This document shows, piece after piece, positions 1 through 8,447 of a stretch of 64,000 nt of DNA. A program made the position numbers and the translations under genes. The notes under the pieces are model-generated. The model saw only the letters and a program-made list of their open reading frames with translations. It made no database searches and was not told the DNA's origin. The first letter of the stretch is position 1; the number at the start of each line of letters is the position of its first letter. The DNA comes from Plesiocystis pacifica SIR-1 (lineage in GTDB: Bacteria > Myxococcota_A > Polyangia > Nannocystales > Nannocystaceae): contig NZ_ABCS01000001.1 in the NCBI RefSeq assembly GCF_000170895.1, positions 186,001-250,000 of the forward strand, written 5' to 3'.

Positions 1-1778
1 GCAACGACGAGGTCGGCGACGACGCCGACGACGGCCCCGAAGAGGGCATCGACGACGGCGAGACCGGGGAGTGCGAGGGCGCCGAGGAGCCCGGCGCGAT
101 CAGCTTCCAGTACATCGCGACCTGGCGCGACGACGCCGACGCGGCCTACTCGATGATCCACGACGACATGTGCGGCCCGGCCCTGGCTGGCATCCACGAT
201 CTCGCGGTCCCGGCCCTCAACGAGCGCGGGCTGACGGCGGCGCTCGGGCCCTTCGTCGACGCCTGCGCCAGCGCGAGCCTGTGGAGCGTCGTCCAGAGCG
301 CCCAGGACGACGGCCACGAGATCGCCAACCACTCCTACAACCACCCGCAGGTCTCGGTCGAGAACACGGCGACGGAGGTGGCGGGGGCCAAGACCGAGTT
401 CGACGCGAACCTCGAGGAGCCCGTCACCTTCTACATCTTCCCCTTCGACTACTGGAACGACGAGACCCTCGCGGCCGTGGGCGCGGCGGGGCACATCGGC
501 GCGCGCGCGGGCAGCCGCGACGACAACGACGGCTTCGACAACCCGCCGCTGAACCCCCAAGAGCCCAGCAACGACCTCGAGATCGAGTTCGACGTGTGGC
601 CGCGGACCTACTCGAAGTACGCGAGCTACTACCCCGTCGACATCCTCTCGGTCCACGTGTGGAACGCCATCGAGACCGGGACCTGGGCCGTGCGCGAGTT
701 CCACTCGGTCACGCTCAGCGACGACGTCAACAACCTGCCGACCAACGAGGGCTTCGGCCCGGTGCCGCTGTCGGTCTACGAGGACCACCTCGACTTCCTG
801 ATCCAGGCCCACCGCCACAACATGGTGTGGACGGCCAACCCCTCCGACGTCATCCGCTACCGCCACGCCCGCACGGCCTGCGGCGCCTCGGTCTCGGGCA
901 CGACCATCACCTACGACACCTCCGACCCGGAGTGCACCCAGTTCGCCACGCCGATCTCCGTGGTCATCAGCACGGCCAACGACGTGCCGGGCCTCGAGGC
1001 CACCCAGGGCGGCGAGCCGGTGCGCGTGCGCAAGATCGGCGCCAACACCTTCGCGGTCACGGCCGATCCGACCCAGGGCAGCGTCGAGCTCTCGGGCTGC
1101 GCGAGCGAGGGTCTGGGCGTGGGCGAGGGGGCTCCCCCGCCGGCCAAGCCGTCCCCGGCCGACTCCGTCTGCGACATCCAGACCGTCGTCGGTAGCGGCT
1201 CGCCGGGGCTCATGGACGACCTCGAGCGTCCGCCCGAGGAGCTGCAGATCCTGCCCAACCCGGCCCAGGGCGACGGCCGCGACGGCAGCTGGTCGTGGTA
1301 CCCGCAGAACGTCGAGGTCGGCATCGTCGACGACGGCGGCAACGGGGTGCTGCGCTACGCCGGCGACGCCCTCGACGCCTGGTCCGGGCTGACCCTGGCC
1401 TTCCTCGGCGGCAACGGGGCCGGCACCTGCTACGACGCGTCGGCCTATACGGGTCTGCGCTTTCGCATCCGCGGCAACGTCTCGACCCCCGACGAGCTCA
1501 ACGGCAAGGTCATCCTCAGCATGGTCACGGCCGAGACCCAGACCCAGGTGTTCGGCGGCGACCTCGACGGCATGGGCGGGCACTTCAACCTGCAGCTCGA
1601 CGTGCCGGCGGACTGGACCACCGTCGAGGTGCCCTTCTCGATGTTCAACGTCCCGACCTGGGGCGACACGACGGGCCTGAACGCCCTGGCCCTGGGCAAG
1701 CTCCAGGCCATCGACTGGGGCGTGGCCAACACCGCGTCGACCTTCGAGATTTGGGTCGACGACATCGAGCTCTATTAG
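1..1778 (+). CDS. Polysaccharide deacetylase-like protein with C-terminal glycan-binding-like domain (5' partial)
   Basis: The gene enters from the left edge, reading from base 3, so its start and signal peptide are not visible; 591 residues remain. The first ~25 are an Asp/Glu/Gly-rich linker of the kind that follows a lipobox in this genome. A NodB-like deacetylase region follows, with GHEIANHSYNHP at visible residues ~104-115 giving the H-x3-H metal pair; the usual TFDDG motif 1 is not obvious (WRDDADA takes its place). From about residue 400 to the end (DDLERP to WVDDIELY) lies a beta-sandwich-like domain resembling CBM11/CIA30 modules, which recurs in the two lipoproteins at 3.1-4.6 kb. 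Probable role: removing acetyl groups from chitin or another surface polysaccharide, outside the cytoplasm. A ligand-binding role of the tail is inferred. Confidence 0.7.
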   Translation, partial: NDEVGDDADDGPEEGIDDGETGECEGAEEPGAISFQYIATWRDDADAAYSMIHDDMCGPALAGIHDLAVPALNERGLTAALGPFVDACASASLWSVVQSAQDDGHEIANHSYNHPQVSVENTATEVAGAKTEFDANLEEPVTFYIFPFDYWNDETLAAVGAAGHIGARAGSRDDNDGFDNPPLNPQEPSNDLEIEFDVWPRTYSKYASYYPVDILSVHVWNAIETGTWAVREFHSVTLSDDVNNLPTNEGFGPVPLSVYEDHLDFLIQAHRHNMVWTANPSDVIRYRHARTACGASVSGTTITYDTSDPECTQFATPISVVISTANDVPGLEATQGGEPVRVRKIGANTFAVTADPTQGSVELSGCASEGLGVGEGAPPPAKPSPADSVCDIQTVVGSGSPGLMDDLERPPEELQILPNPAQGDGRDGSWSWYPQNVEVGIVDDGGNGVLRYAGDALDAWSGLTLAFLGGNGAGTCYDASAYTGLRFRIRGNVSTPDELNGKVILSMVTAETQTQVFGGDLDGMGGHFNLQLDVPADWTTVEVPFSMFNVPTWGDTTGLNALALGKLQAIDWGVANTASTFEIWVDDIELY

Positions 1779-1867
1779 AACCATCGTCGGAGGACGCGCC
1801 TTCGGTGGACACCCAACACATCCAGCCTCGCGCCCGGTTCATCGCCTCGTGTGCCCCTGCGACGGTG

Positions 1868-3136
1868 ATGCGGGCGCTGGCCCTGTTGGTGGTGTGTGTG
1901 GGCCTGCTGTGGCCGGCGCCGAGCCAGGCCCACCCCTTCGCGGCGAGCTCCTTCGAGGCCGAGACGGACGCGTCTGGCGTCCAGTTTCGCTTTCGCATCG
2001 ACGCCCTCGCGCTGCTCGAGCTCTTCGACGCCCACGCGCCCGAGCAAAAGCCCGCGTCCAAGGAAGCCCTCGCCGAGGGCCGGGACACCATCTTGGGCTA
2101 CGTCGACGAGAAATTTGCTTTGGCGAGCGGGGAGGGGAAGGGGGCCTCGCCCTGCGCCCGGGAGGCGCCCACGCGCCTGCAGTTCTCCAAGCGCCTCGAC
2201 AAGCTGCAGCTCGACGTGCGCTACGAGTGCGGCGCGCCCCTCGAGGTCGTGCAGATCCGCTCGGGCCTGTTCGTGGACGAGGAGAGCCCGCACCAGATCA
2301 TCGGGACCTTCCGGCACATCCGCGCGACGGAGCGCTACTTCTTCACGGGCGGCGAGCGAGAGGCGACCATTCACCTCGATCGCCTGCGCCAGGGGAATGT
2401 CTTGCCCAGCTTCGACACCGAGGGAGGCGTGCGCCTGGCCCGGCCCCCGCCGGGGGCCTTCGCGGGGCCAGGGCGCAAGGCCGCGCCGCCCAAGCGCACC
2501 GAGGGCGTCGGGCCGGCGAGTGAGCCCGAGCCCGCCGAGCCCGAGCCCGCCGAAGCGGACGCCGAGCCCGAGCAGGCCGAGGCCGCGGGCTTCTTCGCCT
2601 TCTTGAAGATGGGCGTCGTCCACATCTTCGGCGGCTTCGACCACATCCTGTTCGTGCTCACCTTGCTGCTCGTCGTCCGCGACTGGCGAGAGCTCGGCAT
2701 CGTCGTCACCTCGTTCACCGTCGCCCACAGCCTGACCCTCGCGGCCGTCGCCCTCGAGCTGATCATGGTCTCCCCGCGCCTGGTCGAGCCGGCCATCGCC
2801 GCGACGATCATCTTCGTCGCCGTCGAGAACGTGGTCCGCACCGAGCCCGAGGCGCGGCCCGGGCTGACCTTCGGCTTCGGCCTGATCCACGGCCTGGGCT
2901 TCGGCGGGGCCCTGGCCGAGCTGGGCATGGGCGGGGGCGAGCTCGTGGCCCCGCTGCTGGGCTTCAACGTCGGCGTGGAGCTCGGGCAGCTGGCGATCGT
3001 GCTGCCGCTCTTTCCCCTGGTGCTGTGGGCTCGGGGCGAGGGGCGGGAAAGCATCTACACCCGCGTCCGGGTTGGCGCGGGTGTGATCGTGGCCCTGCTC
3101 GGGCTGTGGTGGCTGGTGACCCGGCTGATGGGCTGA
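1868..3136 (+). CDS. HupE/UreJ-family membrane protein
   Basis: 422 residues. A signal peptide (MRALALLVVCVGLLW...PSQA) precedes HPF at about residue 22, which is why the ATG at 1868 is preferred over longer in-frame openings. Residues ~22-180 form a periplasmic domain; ~200-235 is a Pro/Glu/Ala linker; the last ~180 residues hold five or six membrane helices with conserved His motifs GGFDHILFV, FTVAHSLTL and GLIHGLGFG, the pattern of HupE/UreJ_2 proteins. Members are candidate metal (nickel) permeases or accessory membrane proteins, but function in this subfamily is poorly defined. No urease or hydrogenase genes are nearby, so a nickel role is not supported by context. It converges on the next gene with one base between the stop codons. 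Confidence 0.8.
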   Translation: MRALALLVVCVGLLWPAPSQAHPFAASSFEAETDASGVQFRFRIDALALLELFDAHAPEQKPASKEALAEGRDTILGYVDEKFALASGEGKGASPCAREAPTRLQFSKRLDKLQLDVRYECGAPLEVVQIRSGLFVDEESPHQIIGTFRHIRATERYFFTGGEREATIHLDRLRQGNVLPSFDTEGGVRLARPPPGAFAGPGRKAAPPKRTEGVGPASEPEPAEPEPAEADAEPEQAEAAGFFAFLKMGVVHIFGGFDHILFVLTLLLVVRDWRELGIVVTSFTVAHSLTLAAVALELIMVSPRLVEPAIAATIIFVAVENVVRTEPEARPGLTFGFGLIHGLGFGGALAELGMGGGELVAPLLGFNVGVELGQLAIVLPLFPLVLWARGEGRESIYTRVRVGAGVIVALLGLWWLVTRLMG

Positions 3137-3137
3137 G

Positions 3138-3845
3138 TCAGCCGCCGCAACCGATGAAGGTCACGTCGTCGATCCACAGGTCGTAGGCCTTGCCCGAGGC
3201 GCTGACCTGGAACTGAATCCCGAACAGCTTGGTCGGGTCCAGGTTGGCCGGGGTCGGGTCGCCCCAGCCGCCCTCTTGGCGCAGGTCCGCGAAGTTGACC
3301 GTGTACCGGGTCCACTCCTCGGTCACCGCGAAGTCGATGCCGAAGTCGTTGTAGCACTCGCTGCAGACCCCACCGCCGGGGTCGGTGTTGCCGTCGGGGA
3401 GCTTGACGCGGACGGACTGGGCGAGGCCCTCGCCCTTGCCGCGGCGGGCCATGAAGGAGATGCCGGTGTAGCCCGAGGCGTCGTAGGGCCCGGACTCGGT
3501 CAGGCCCAGGCCGATGCCGGCGTAGACCTCTCCCTGGGCGAGCTGACCGCTGATCCGCAAGGCCGCGCGGGAGCGCTGGGCTCCGCCCCACTCGGGCGTG
3601 TAGCTGTCGCCGGCCTGCTCCATGGTCGTGCCGTTCTCGTCCCGGTAGGTGTAGAGGTAGCCGTTGCGGCCCTCCTGGACGATGATCTGATCGTCGACGT
3701 TCTCGGCGTCCTCGATGTCGGCGGCGTCGGTGCAGCTGGGGTCTGCGGGGGGCAGGGACGCGGCGCCGCCCTTGTCGCAGGCACCGAGGGCGGCGCTGGC
3801 GAGCAGGGCGAGGGCCAGCGTGGATGCGCGGAGGCTCGGGTGCAT
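3138..3845 (-). CDS. Lipoprotein with CBM11/CIA30-like glycan-binding domain
   Basis: 235 residues from the ATG at 3845. A short signal peptide ends in the lipobox LGAC (Cys ~25). The rest is one beta-sandwich-like domain (VQEGRNGYLYTYRDENGT ... YDASGYTGISFMARRG ... LWIDDVTFIGCGG) closely patterned on the tail of the deacetylase at the left edge and on the neighbour at 3845-4648. No catalytic motif is seen. Likely an outer-membrane-anchored sugar-binding lipoprotein. Its start codon overlaps the stop of the upstream gene (TGATG), so the pair should be translationally coupled and made in similar amounts. Confidence 0.72.
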   Translation of the reverse strand: MHPSLRASTLALALLASAALGACDKGGAASLPPADPSCTDAADIEDAENVDDQIIVQEGRNGYLYTYRDENGTTMEQAGDSYTPEWGGAQRSRAALRISGQLAQGEVYAGIGLGLTESGPYDASGYTGISFMARRGKGEGLAQSVRVKLPDGNTDPGGGVCSECYNDFGIDFAVTEEWTRYTVNFADLRQEGGWGDPTPANLDPTKLFGIQFQVSASGKAYDLWIDDVTFIGCGG

Positions 3846-4648
3846 CAGTAGAGCCCGATGTCGTCGAGGGCGAGCTCGAAGTCCTGGTCCTGGGGGATGT
3901 ACCAGTGCATGGACATGAGCCGGGCGGGGTCGAAGGCGGCGGCCTGGCCCCAGCCTTGCTGGGTGACCATGTCGAAGTCGATCTGGAACTGCTGCCACTC
4001 CTCGGTCAGCGCGATGGCGACGCCGTGGGCGTCGGAGCAGTCGCCGGCGTCGGGCGAGCTCGGCACGCAGGTGCCGCCCTCGGCCTCGGGCAGGACGTCG
4101 GGGATCAGCAGGTTGACGCGCAGGTCGGTGACGCTGCCCTTGGCCCAAAAGGCGACGCCGGTGAACTCGCTGGCGTCGTAGGGCATCTTGGCCGCGACCC
4201 CATCGTTGACGAAGTCGAAGCCGATCCCGGCGCCCCACTCGGAGAAGCCGCCGCCGGAGGTCATGGCCTGGCACATGTCGCTGTCGGTGACGCCGCCCGA
4301 GGCCGGGGTCTGGGTCCCGCTGGGCGTCTGAGTGCCGCCGCTGGCGTCGTTGTAGCTGTACCAGGACCCGCCGCGGCCGCCCTGCTCGATGATCGCGTCG
4401 TCGCAGTCCTCGAGATCGTCGATCATGTTCGCAGGATCGATCTCGATGGCCTCGCCGCCGCCCACGGACTCCGTGCCCATGTCGTCGCCGACGTCGTCCG
4501 CCCCGAAGGTCTCGGTGCCGGTGTCGTTCTCATCGGCCTCGGCGTAGCAGCCTGCGAACAGCCCAAAGGCGGACACGAGAACGAGGGGACGAAGGGCGCG
4601 GGGGCTTGCCTCGCGCCGGGACAGGGCGGAGCGATCGAAGTGAAGCAT
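3845..4648 (-). CDS. Lipoprotein with CBM11/CIA30-like glycan-binding domain
   Basis: 267 residues. The signal peptide ends in the lipobox FAGC (Cys ~34), followed by an acidic Thr/Gly linker (ENDTGTETFGADDVGDD) and one domain with the same landmarks as its neighbour: DDLEDCDDA, GGRGGSWYSYND, YDASEFTGVAFWAKG, and a closing ALDDIGLY. A small TQTPSGTQTP repeat sits in a loop. ATG codons at 4654 and 4648 are both in frame; 4648 is preferred because it lies 9 nt after the TATGAT hexamer at 4663-4658. The gene diverges from the ABC transporter operon across a shared ~230-bp control region, which links the binding lipoproteins to sugar import. Confidence 0.72.
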   Translation of the reverse strand: MLHFDRSALSRREASPRALRPLVLVSAFGLFAGCYAEADENDTGTETFGADDVGDDMGTESVGGGEAIEIDPANMIDDLEDCDDAIIEQGGRGGSWYSYNDASGGTQTPSGTQTPASGGVTDSDMCQAMTSGGGFSEWGAGIGFDFVNDGVAAKMPYDASEFTGVAFWAKGSVTDLRVNLLIPDVLPEAEGGTCVPSSPDAGDCSDAHGVAIALTEEWQQFQIDFDMVTQQGWGQAAAFDPARLMSMHWYIPQDQDFELALDDIGLY

Positions 4649-4657
4649 CACCATCGC

Positions 4658-4663
4658 ATCATA
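4658..4663 (-). promoter_or_regulatory. Putative -10 element (TATGAT), leaderless start
   Basis: TATGAT read on the minus strand ends 9 nt before the ATG at 4648, one of a recurrent series of TAnnnT hexamers close to first-gene starts in this window. No convincing Shine-Dalgarno sequence precedes this start. Confidence 0.4.
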
Positions 4664-4715
4664 CGCGGACGGCGAAGAAATGGAGACCGTGCGGATTGAT
4701 GGTTCCGGTCGCGTT

Positions 4716-4735
4716 GATGGACGAAAATGTTCATC
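4716..4735. promoter_or_regulatory. Imperfect palindrome, candidate operator
   Basis: GATGGAC - 6 nt - GTTCATC forms 7-bp arms with one mismatch in the divergent promoter between the binding lipoproteins and the ABC transporter. The core GATGGACGAAAATGTT resembles GATGGTCAAAAAATGTT at 13239 and GACCGAAAATGGCCAT at 28347, both in front of genes of the same pathway. This is a candidate binding site for a shared regulator. Confidence 0.35.
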
Positions 4736-4864
4736 ACTCGACTTCCGCCGACAGAGCTCAAACGGTCGTGAGGACCATCTGTGAGGGTCCTGGTGGCGAC
4801 TTTGGGCCGCGAGCTGCAGAGCGGGGCGCGGCGAAGACCGCCTTTTCGACCTCGCCGCCCTCGG

Positions 4865-4870
4865 ATAGAC
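4865..4870 (+). promoter_or_regulatory. Putative -10 element (TAGACT) of the ABC transporter operon
   Basis: TAGACT lies 9 nt before the GTG at 4880 and supports that codon as a leaderless start. It is one of several similarly placed TAnnnT hexamers in the window. Confidence 0.4.
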
Positions 4871-4879
4871 TGGGCGCGC

Positions 4880-6577
4880 GTGATCGCGGTGCAAACGAGG
4901 TGGAAGGCTCTGGCGGCCCTCGCCCTTTGTGGCCTGTCTGTGTTCGGCTGCTCGGCCGAACGCAGCGAGCTCCCCCCGGGCGTCCTGGTCATCACCGAGG
5001 GCGAGCAGACCGCGGCCTTCATCCGCAACTTCAACCCCCTGGCCGAGGTCGGCGACGTGCGCTGGGCGGCGACGCGGGCCATCTACGAGCCGATGATGAT
5101 CTTCGAGCCCATCGAGGGCGAGTGGCTGCCGTGGCTGGCCACGGGCTCGGCGTGGAACGAGGACGCGACCCAGGTGAGCTTCACGCTGCGCGAGGGGGTG
5201 AAGTGGTCGGACGGGGAGGCCTTCGACGCCGACGACGTGCGCTTCACCTTCGAGCTGCTGCGCGAGACCCCGGCCCTGGACCTGCGCGGGGTGTGGTCGC
5301 ACATCGAGGCCATCGAGGTCCGCGGCAGCCACGAGATCGCGTTCACCTTCGCCGCGCCCCACGTGCCGGGCTTCTCGGATCTGGCCCACCAGCCGATCGT
5401 CGCCGAGCACGTGTGGTCGAAGGTCGAGGACCCGATCAGCTTCGCCAACGAAGAGCCCGTGGGCACGGGGCCCTTCACCGAGGTGCGCACCTTCCAGACC
5501 CAGGTCTACGAGCTCGGCAAGAACCCGCACTACTGGCAGCCCGGGCGCCCGGCCGTCGACGCGATCCGCTTCCCGGCCTTCGCCTCCAACGACCAGGCCA
5601 GCTTGGCCCTGGTCCGCGGCGAGATCGACTGGGCGGGCTACTTCGTGCCGGTCATCGATCGAACCTTCGTCGCCCGCAACCCCGAGCACCACCACTATTG
5701 GTTCCCGCTCCTCGACGGGACCGTGTTCCTCTACGCCAACACCGAGCTCGAGCCCTACGACGACGTGGCCGTGCGCAAGGCCATCAGCCGGGCCATCGAT
5801 CGCGAGATGGTGGTCAAGGTGGCCATGCACGGCTACACGCGGCCCGCGGACGCGACGGGGTTGTCCGACGCCTACGCGCGCTGGCGGGACCCCGAGGTCG
5901 CCAAAGGGGACTGGGTGAAGCACGACCCCGACAAAGCGGGCGCGGCCCTCGACGCGGCCGGGCTGGTGCGCGGCTCCGACGGCTGGCGGACCTTGCCCGA
6001 CGGCTCGCGCTGGCGCCCGCAGATCAACGTGCCCGCGGGCTTTTCGGACTGGGTGCGCGCCGGTCAGGTGATGGCTGCCAACCTCCAGGCCGTGGGCATC
6101 GACGCCCGGCTCAAGACCTACGACTTCGGGGCCTGGTTCGACAAGCTGCAGCGCGGCGACTTTGGCCTGTCCCTGGGCTGGACCGAGGTCGATCCCACGC
6201 CCTACGGCTTTTATCGCAACATGATGAGCCCGGCGACGGTGGTGCCCCTGGAAGAGTCGGCCCCGGTCAACTGGCACCGCTACGGCTCCGCGGAGGCCGA
6301 GGCCGCGCTCGCGGACATGGCCAGCGTGGCTGACGAGGACCGGCAGCGCGCGCTCGTCGTCCGTCTGCAGCAGATCTTCTCCGAGGAGGCGCCGGCCATC
6401 CCGCTGTTCCCCGGGCCGCTGTGGGCCGAGTTCAACACCGAGCGCTTCACCGGCTTCCCGACCCGCGAGAACGCCTACGCCTCGCCCTCACCCAACGCCA
6501 TCCCCCAGGCCCTGCTCGTGCTGACCCGCGTCGAGCCGCGGGGCTCGTCCACCGCTCAACCGGAGCCCCGCCCGTGA
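4880..6577 (+). CDS. Peptide-type ABC transporter substrate-binding lipoprotein (SBP_bac_5)
   Basis: 565 residues from GTG 4880; an in-frame GTG at 4889 is the alternative. The signal peptide ends in the lipobox SVFGC (Cys ~26). The body has the family-5 binding-protein pattern: an early AIYEPMMIFEP region, FTLREGVKWSDGEAF, EEPVGTGPF, and VRKAISRAIDREMVVK in the second lobe. The family binds peptides, but also nickel and several oligosaccharides, including chitin oligosaccharides in Vibrio. It is the first gene of a five-gene operon with every junction overlapping, and lies beside glycoside hydrolases, so an oligosaccharide (chito-oligosaccharide) ligand is the preferred inference; a peptide ligand cannot be excluded. 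Confidence 0.88.
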   Translation: MIAVQTRWKALAALALCGLSVFGCSAERSELPPGVLVITEGEQTAAFIRNFNPLAEVGDVRWAATRAIYEPMMIFEPIEGEWLPWLATGSAWNEDATQVSFTLREGVKWSDGEAFDADDVRFTFELLRETPALDLRGVWSHIEAIEVRGSHEIAFTFAAPHVPGFSDLAHQPIVAEHVWSKVEDPISFANEEPVGTGPFTEVRTFQTQVYELGKNPHYWQPGRPAVDAIRFPAFASNDQASLALVRGEIDWAGYFVPVIDRTFVARNPEHHHYWFPLLDGTVFLYANTELEPYDDVAVRKAISRAIDREMVVKVAMHGYTRPADATGLSDAYARWRDPEVAKGDWVKHDPDKAGAALDAAGLVRGSDGWRTLPDGSRWRPQINVPAGFSDWVRAGQVMAANLQAVGIDARLKTYDFGAWFDKLQRGDFGLSLGWTEVDPTPYGFYRNMMSPATVVPLEESAPVNWHRYGSAEAEAALADMASVADEDRQRALVVRLQQIFSEEAPAIPLFPGPLWAEFNTERFTGFPTRENAYASPSPNAIPQALLVLTRVEPRGSSTAQPEPRP

Positions 6578-7551
6578 AGTACGTCCTGCGCCGGCTGCTC
6601 TTTTACGTGATCGCGGCGTGGGCCTCGGTGACCCTGGCCTTCTTCATCCCGCGGATGATGCCGGGCGACCCCACGTCGACGATGTTCGCCCGCTTCAAGG
6701 GCAAGCTCGATCCGGCGGCCCTCGACGACCTGCGCGCGGCCTTTGGCTTCACCGACGGGACCCTGCTCGAGCAGTACGGCGTCTACCTGGGCAACGTGCT
6801 GCGGGGCGAGCTGGGCATCTCCATCGAGTACTACCCGGCGACGGTGTCCTCGGTGATCGGTAACGCGCTGGTCTGGACCCTGGTGCTCGCCGGCGTCGCG
6901 GTGGTCATCAGCTTCACCCTCGGGACCCTCGGCGGCGTGCTGGCGGCGTGGCGTCGGGGCGGCTGGCTGGACTCGACCTTGCCGCCGCTGTTCGTGCTGC
7001 TCGGGGCCTTCCCCTACTTTTGGCTGGCGATGGCCCTGTTGTTCGTGCTCGGCTTTCAGCTCGAGCTCTTCCCCCTCGGCCACGCCTACGACGACCGCAT
7101 CGCGCCGGAGGCCAGCTGGGCGTTCTTCTCGAGCGTGGTCGGCCACGCCGTGTTGCCGGCGGCGACCATCGTGCTGGCGACCATGGGCGCGTGGATGCTC
7201 GACATGCGCAACACGATGATCGCGGTGATGGGCGAGGACTACATCAAGCTGGCGGTCGCCAAGGGCCTGAGCCCGCGGCGCGTCATGCTGCGCTACGCCG
7301 CGCGCAACGCCTTGCTGCCCAACGTGACCAGCTTTGGCATGGCCCTGGGCTTCGTGGTCAGCGGCTCGATCCTCACCGAGATCGTGTTCTCCTATCCGGG
7401 CCAGGGCTACCTCCTGCTCCAGGCCGTGCAGAGCCAGGACTACCCGCTGATGCAGGGGCTGTTCCTGACCATCACCCTCGCGGTGCTGGGCGCGAACTTG
7501 CTGGTCGACGTCGCCTACGCCTGGCTCGATCCGCGCACGAGGCAGGGCTGA
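6574..7551 (+). CDS. ABC transporter permease, DppB/OppB type
   Basis: 325 residues, GTG start overlapping the previous stop as GTGA. Six membrane helices are visible, beginning RRLLFYVIAAWASVTLAFFI. An MPGDP motif follows the first helix, and the EAA loop EDYIKLAVAKGLSPRRVML (about residue 225) docks to the ATPase. It is the first of the two permease subunits of the operon and pairs with the next gene to form the inner-membrane channel. Length and layout are normal for the family. Confidence 0.9.
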   Translation: MKYVLRRLLFYVIAAWASVTLAFFIPRMMPGDPTSTMFARFKGKLDPAALDDLRAAFGFTDGTLLEQYGVYLGNVLRGELGISIEYYPATVSSVIGNALVWTLVLAGVAVVISFTLGTLGGVLAAWRRGGWLDSTLPPLFVLLGAFPYFWLAMALLFVLGFQLELFPLGHAYDDRIAPEASWAFFSSVVGHAVLPAATIVLATMGAWMLDMRNTMIAVMGEDYIKLAVAKGLSPRRVMLRYAARNALLPNVTSFGMALGFVVSGSILTEIVFSYPGQGYLLLQAVQSQDYPLMQGLFLTITLAVLGANLLVDVAYAWLDPRTRQG

Positions 7552-8447
7552 TGGACGCGCTGCTCAGCAACCGCAAGGCCCTGTTCGGGGGCGCGATCAT
7601 GGTGACGTTCCTGCTCATGGCCTTGGTCGGCCCGTGCTTCGTCCAGGACCCCAAGGGCTTCGTCGGCCTGCCCCTGCAGCCGCCCTCGCTCGATCACTGG
7701 CTCGGGACCACGGGTCAGGGCCAGGACGTGCTCGCGCAGACCGTGGCCGGGGCGCGCTCGTCCCTGTCCATCGGCCTCATCGTCGGTTTTTCCGTGGTCG
7801 CGATCGGGGCGCTGGTCGGGACCACGGCGGGCTACTTCGGCGGCTGGGTCGACGACGTGCTCAGCACGGTCATCAACGTGTTCCTGATCATGCCGGGCTT
7901 GCCGCTGATGGTCGTGCTCGCGGCCTACCTGCCGCCGGGCCCCGGGTCCATCGCGCTGGTCCTGATCCTCACGGGCTGGAGCTGGTCCGCCCGCGTGGTC
8001 CGCTCCCAGGCGCTGTCCCTGCGCAGGAAGGACTTCGTCGCCGCGGCCCAGGTGGCGGGCGAGCGGCCGCTGCGGATCATCGCCGTGGAGATCCTGCCCA
8101 ACATGACCTCGCTGCTGGTCTCGGCCTTCATCGGCGCGACCAACTACGCCATCGCGGCCCAGGTCGGCCTCGAGTTCCTCGGCCTCGGGGAGGTCAGCGC
8201 GGTGACCTGGGGGACCAACCTCTACTGGGCGACCAACGACGCCGCCCTGCTCACGGGCTCGTGGTGGACCTTCGTGCCCACGGGCCTGGCCGTCGCCCTG
8301 GTCAGCTTCTCGCTGGTGCTCATCAATACGGCCCTCGACGAGCTCGGCAACCCGCGCCTGCGCTCGGAGCGAGCCTTTGTCCAGGCCCTCGGCCTGCGCG
8401 CCATCTCCCCCGACGAGCCGACCCCCGTGGTCCGGAGGCCCTCGTGA
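7551..8447 (+). CDS. ABC transporter permease, DppC/OppC type
   Basis: 298 residues, start overlapping the previous stop as TGATG. It begins with a short cytoplasmic end (MDALLSNRKALFGG), then the first helix, the LGTTGQGQDVL motif typical of DppC proteins (commonly LGTDxxGRD), and the EAA loop RKDFVAAAQVAGERPLRI at about residue 160. It is the second channel subunit of the transporter. The C-terminal ~35 residues are a cytoplasmic extension (NPRLRSERAFVQALG...). Confidence 0.9.
   Translation: MDALLSNRKALFGGAIMVTFLLMALVGPCFVQDPKGFVGLPLQPPSLDHWLGTTGQGQDVLAQTVAGARSSLSIGLIVGFSVVAIGALVGTTAGYFGGWVDDVLSTVINVFLIMPGLPLMVVLAAYLPPGPGSIALVLILTGWSWSARVVRSQALSLRRKDFVAAAQVAGERPLRIIAVEILPNMTSLLVSAFIGATNYAIAAQVGLEFLGLGEVSAVTWGTNLYWATNDAALLTGSWWTFVPTGLAVALVSFSLVLINTALDELGNPRLRSERAFVQALGLRAISPDEPTPVVRRPS

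Noticed and set aside
1868..3136. HupE-like protein as part of a hydrogenase or urease cluster
   Set aside because: No hydrogenase, urease or nickel-handling gene is in the window.
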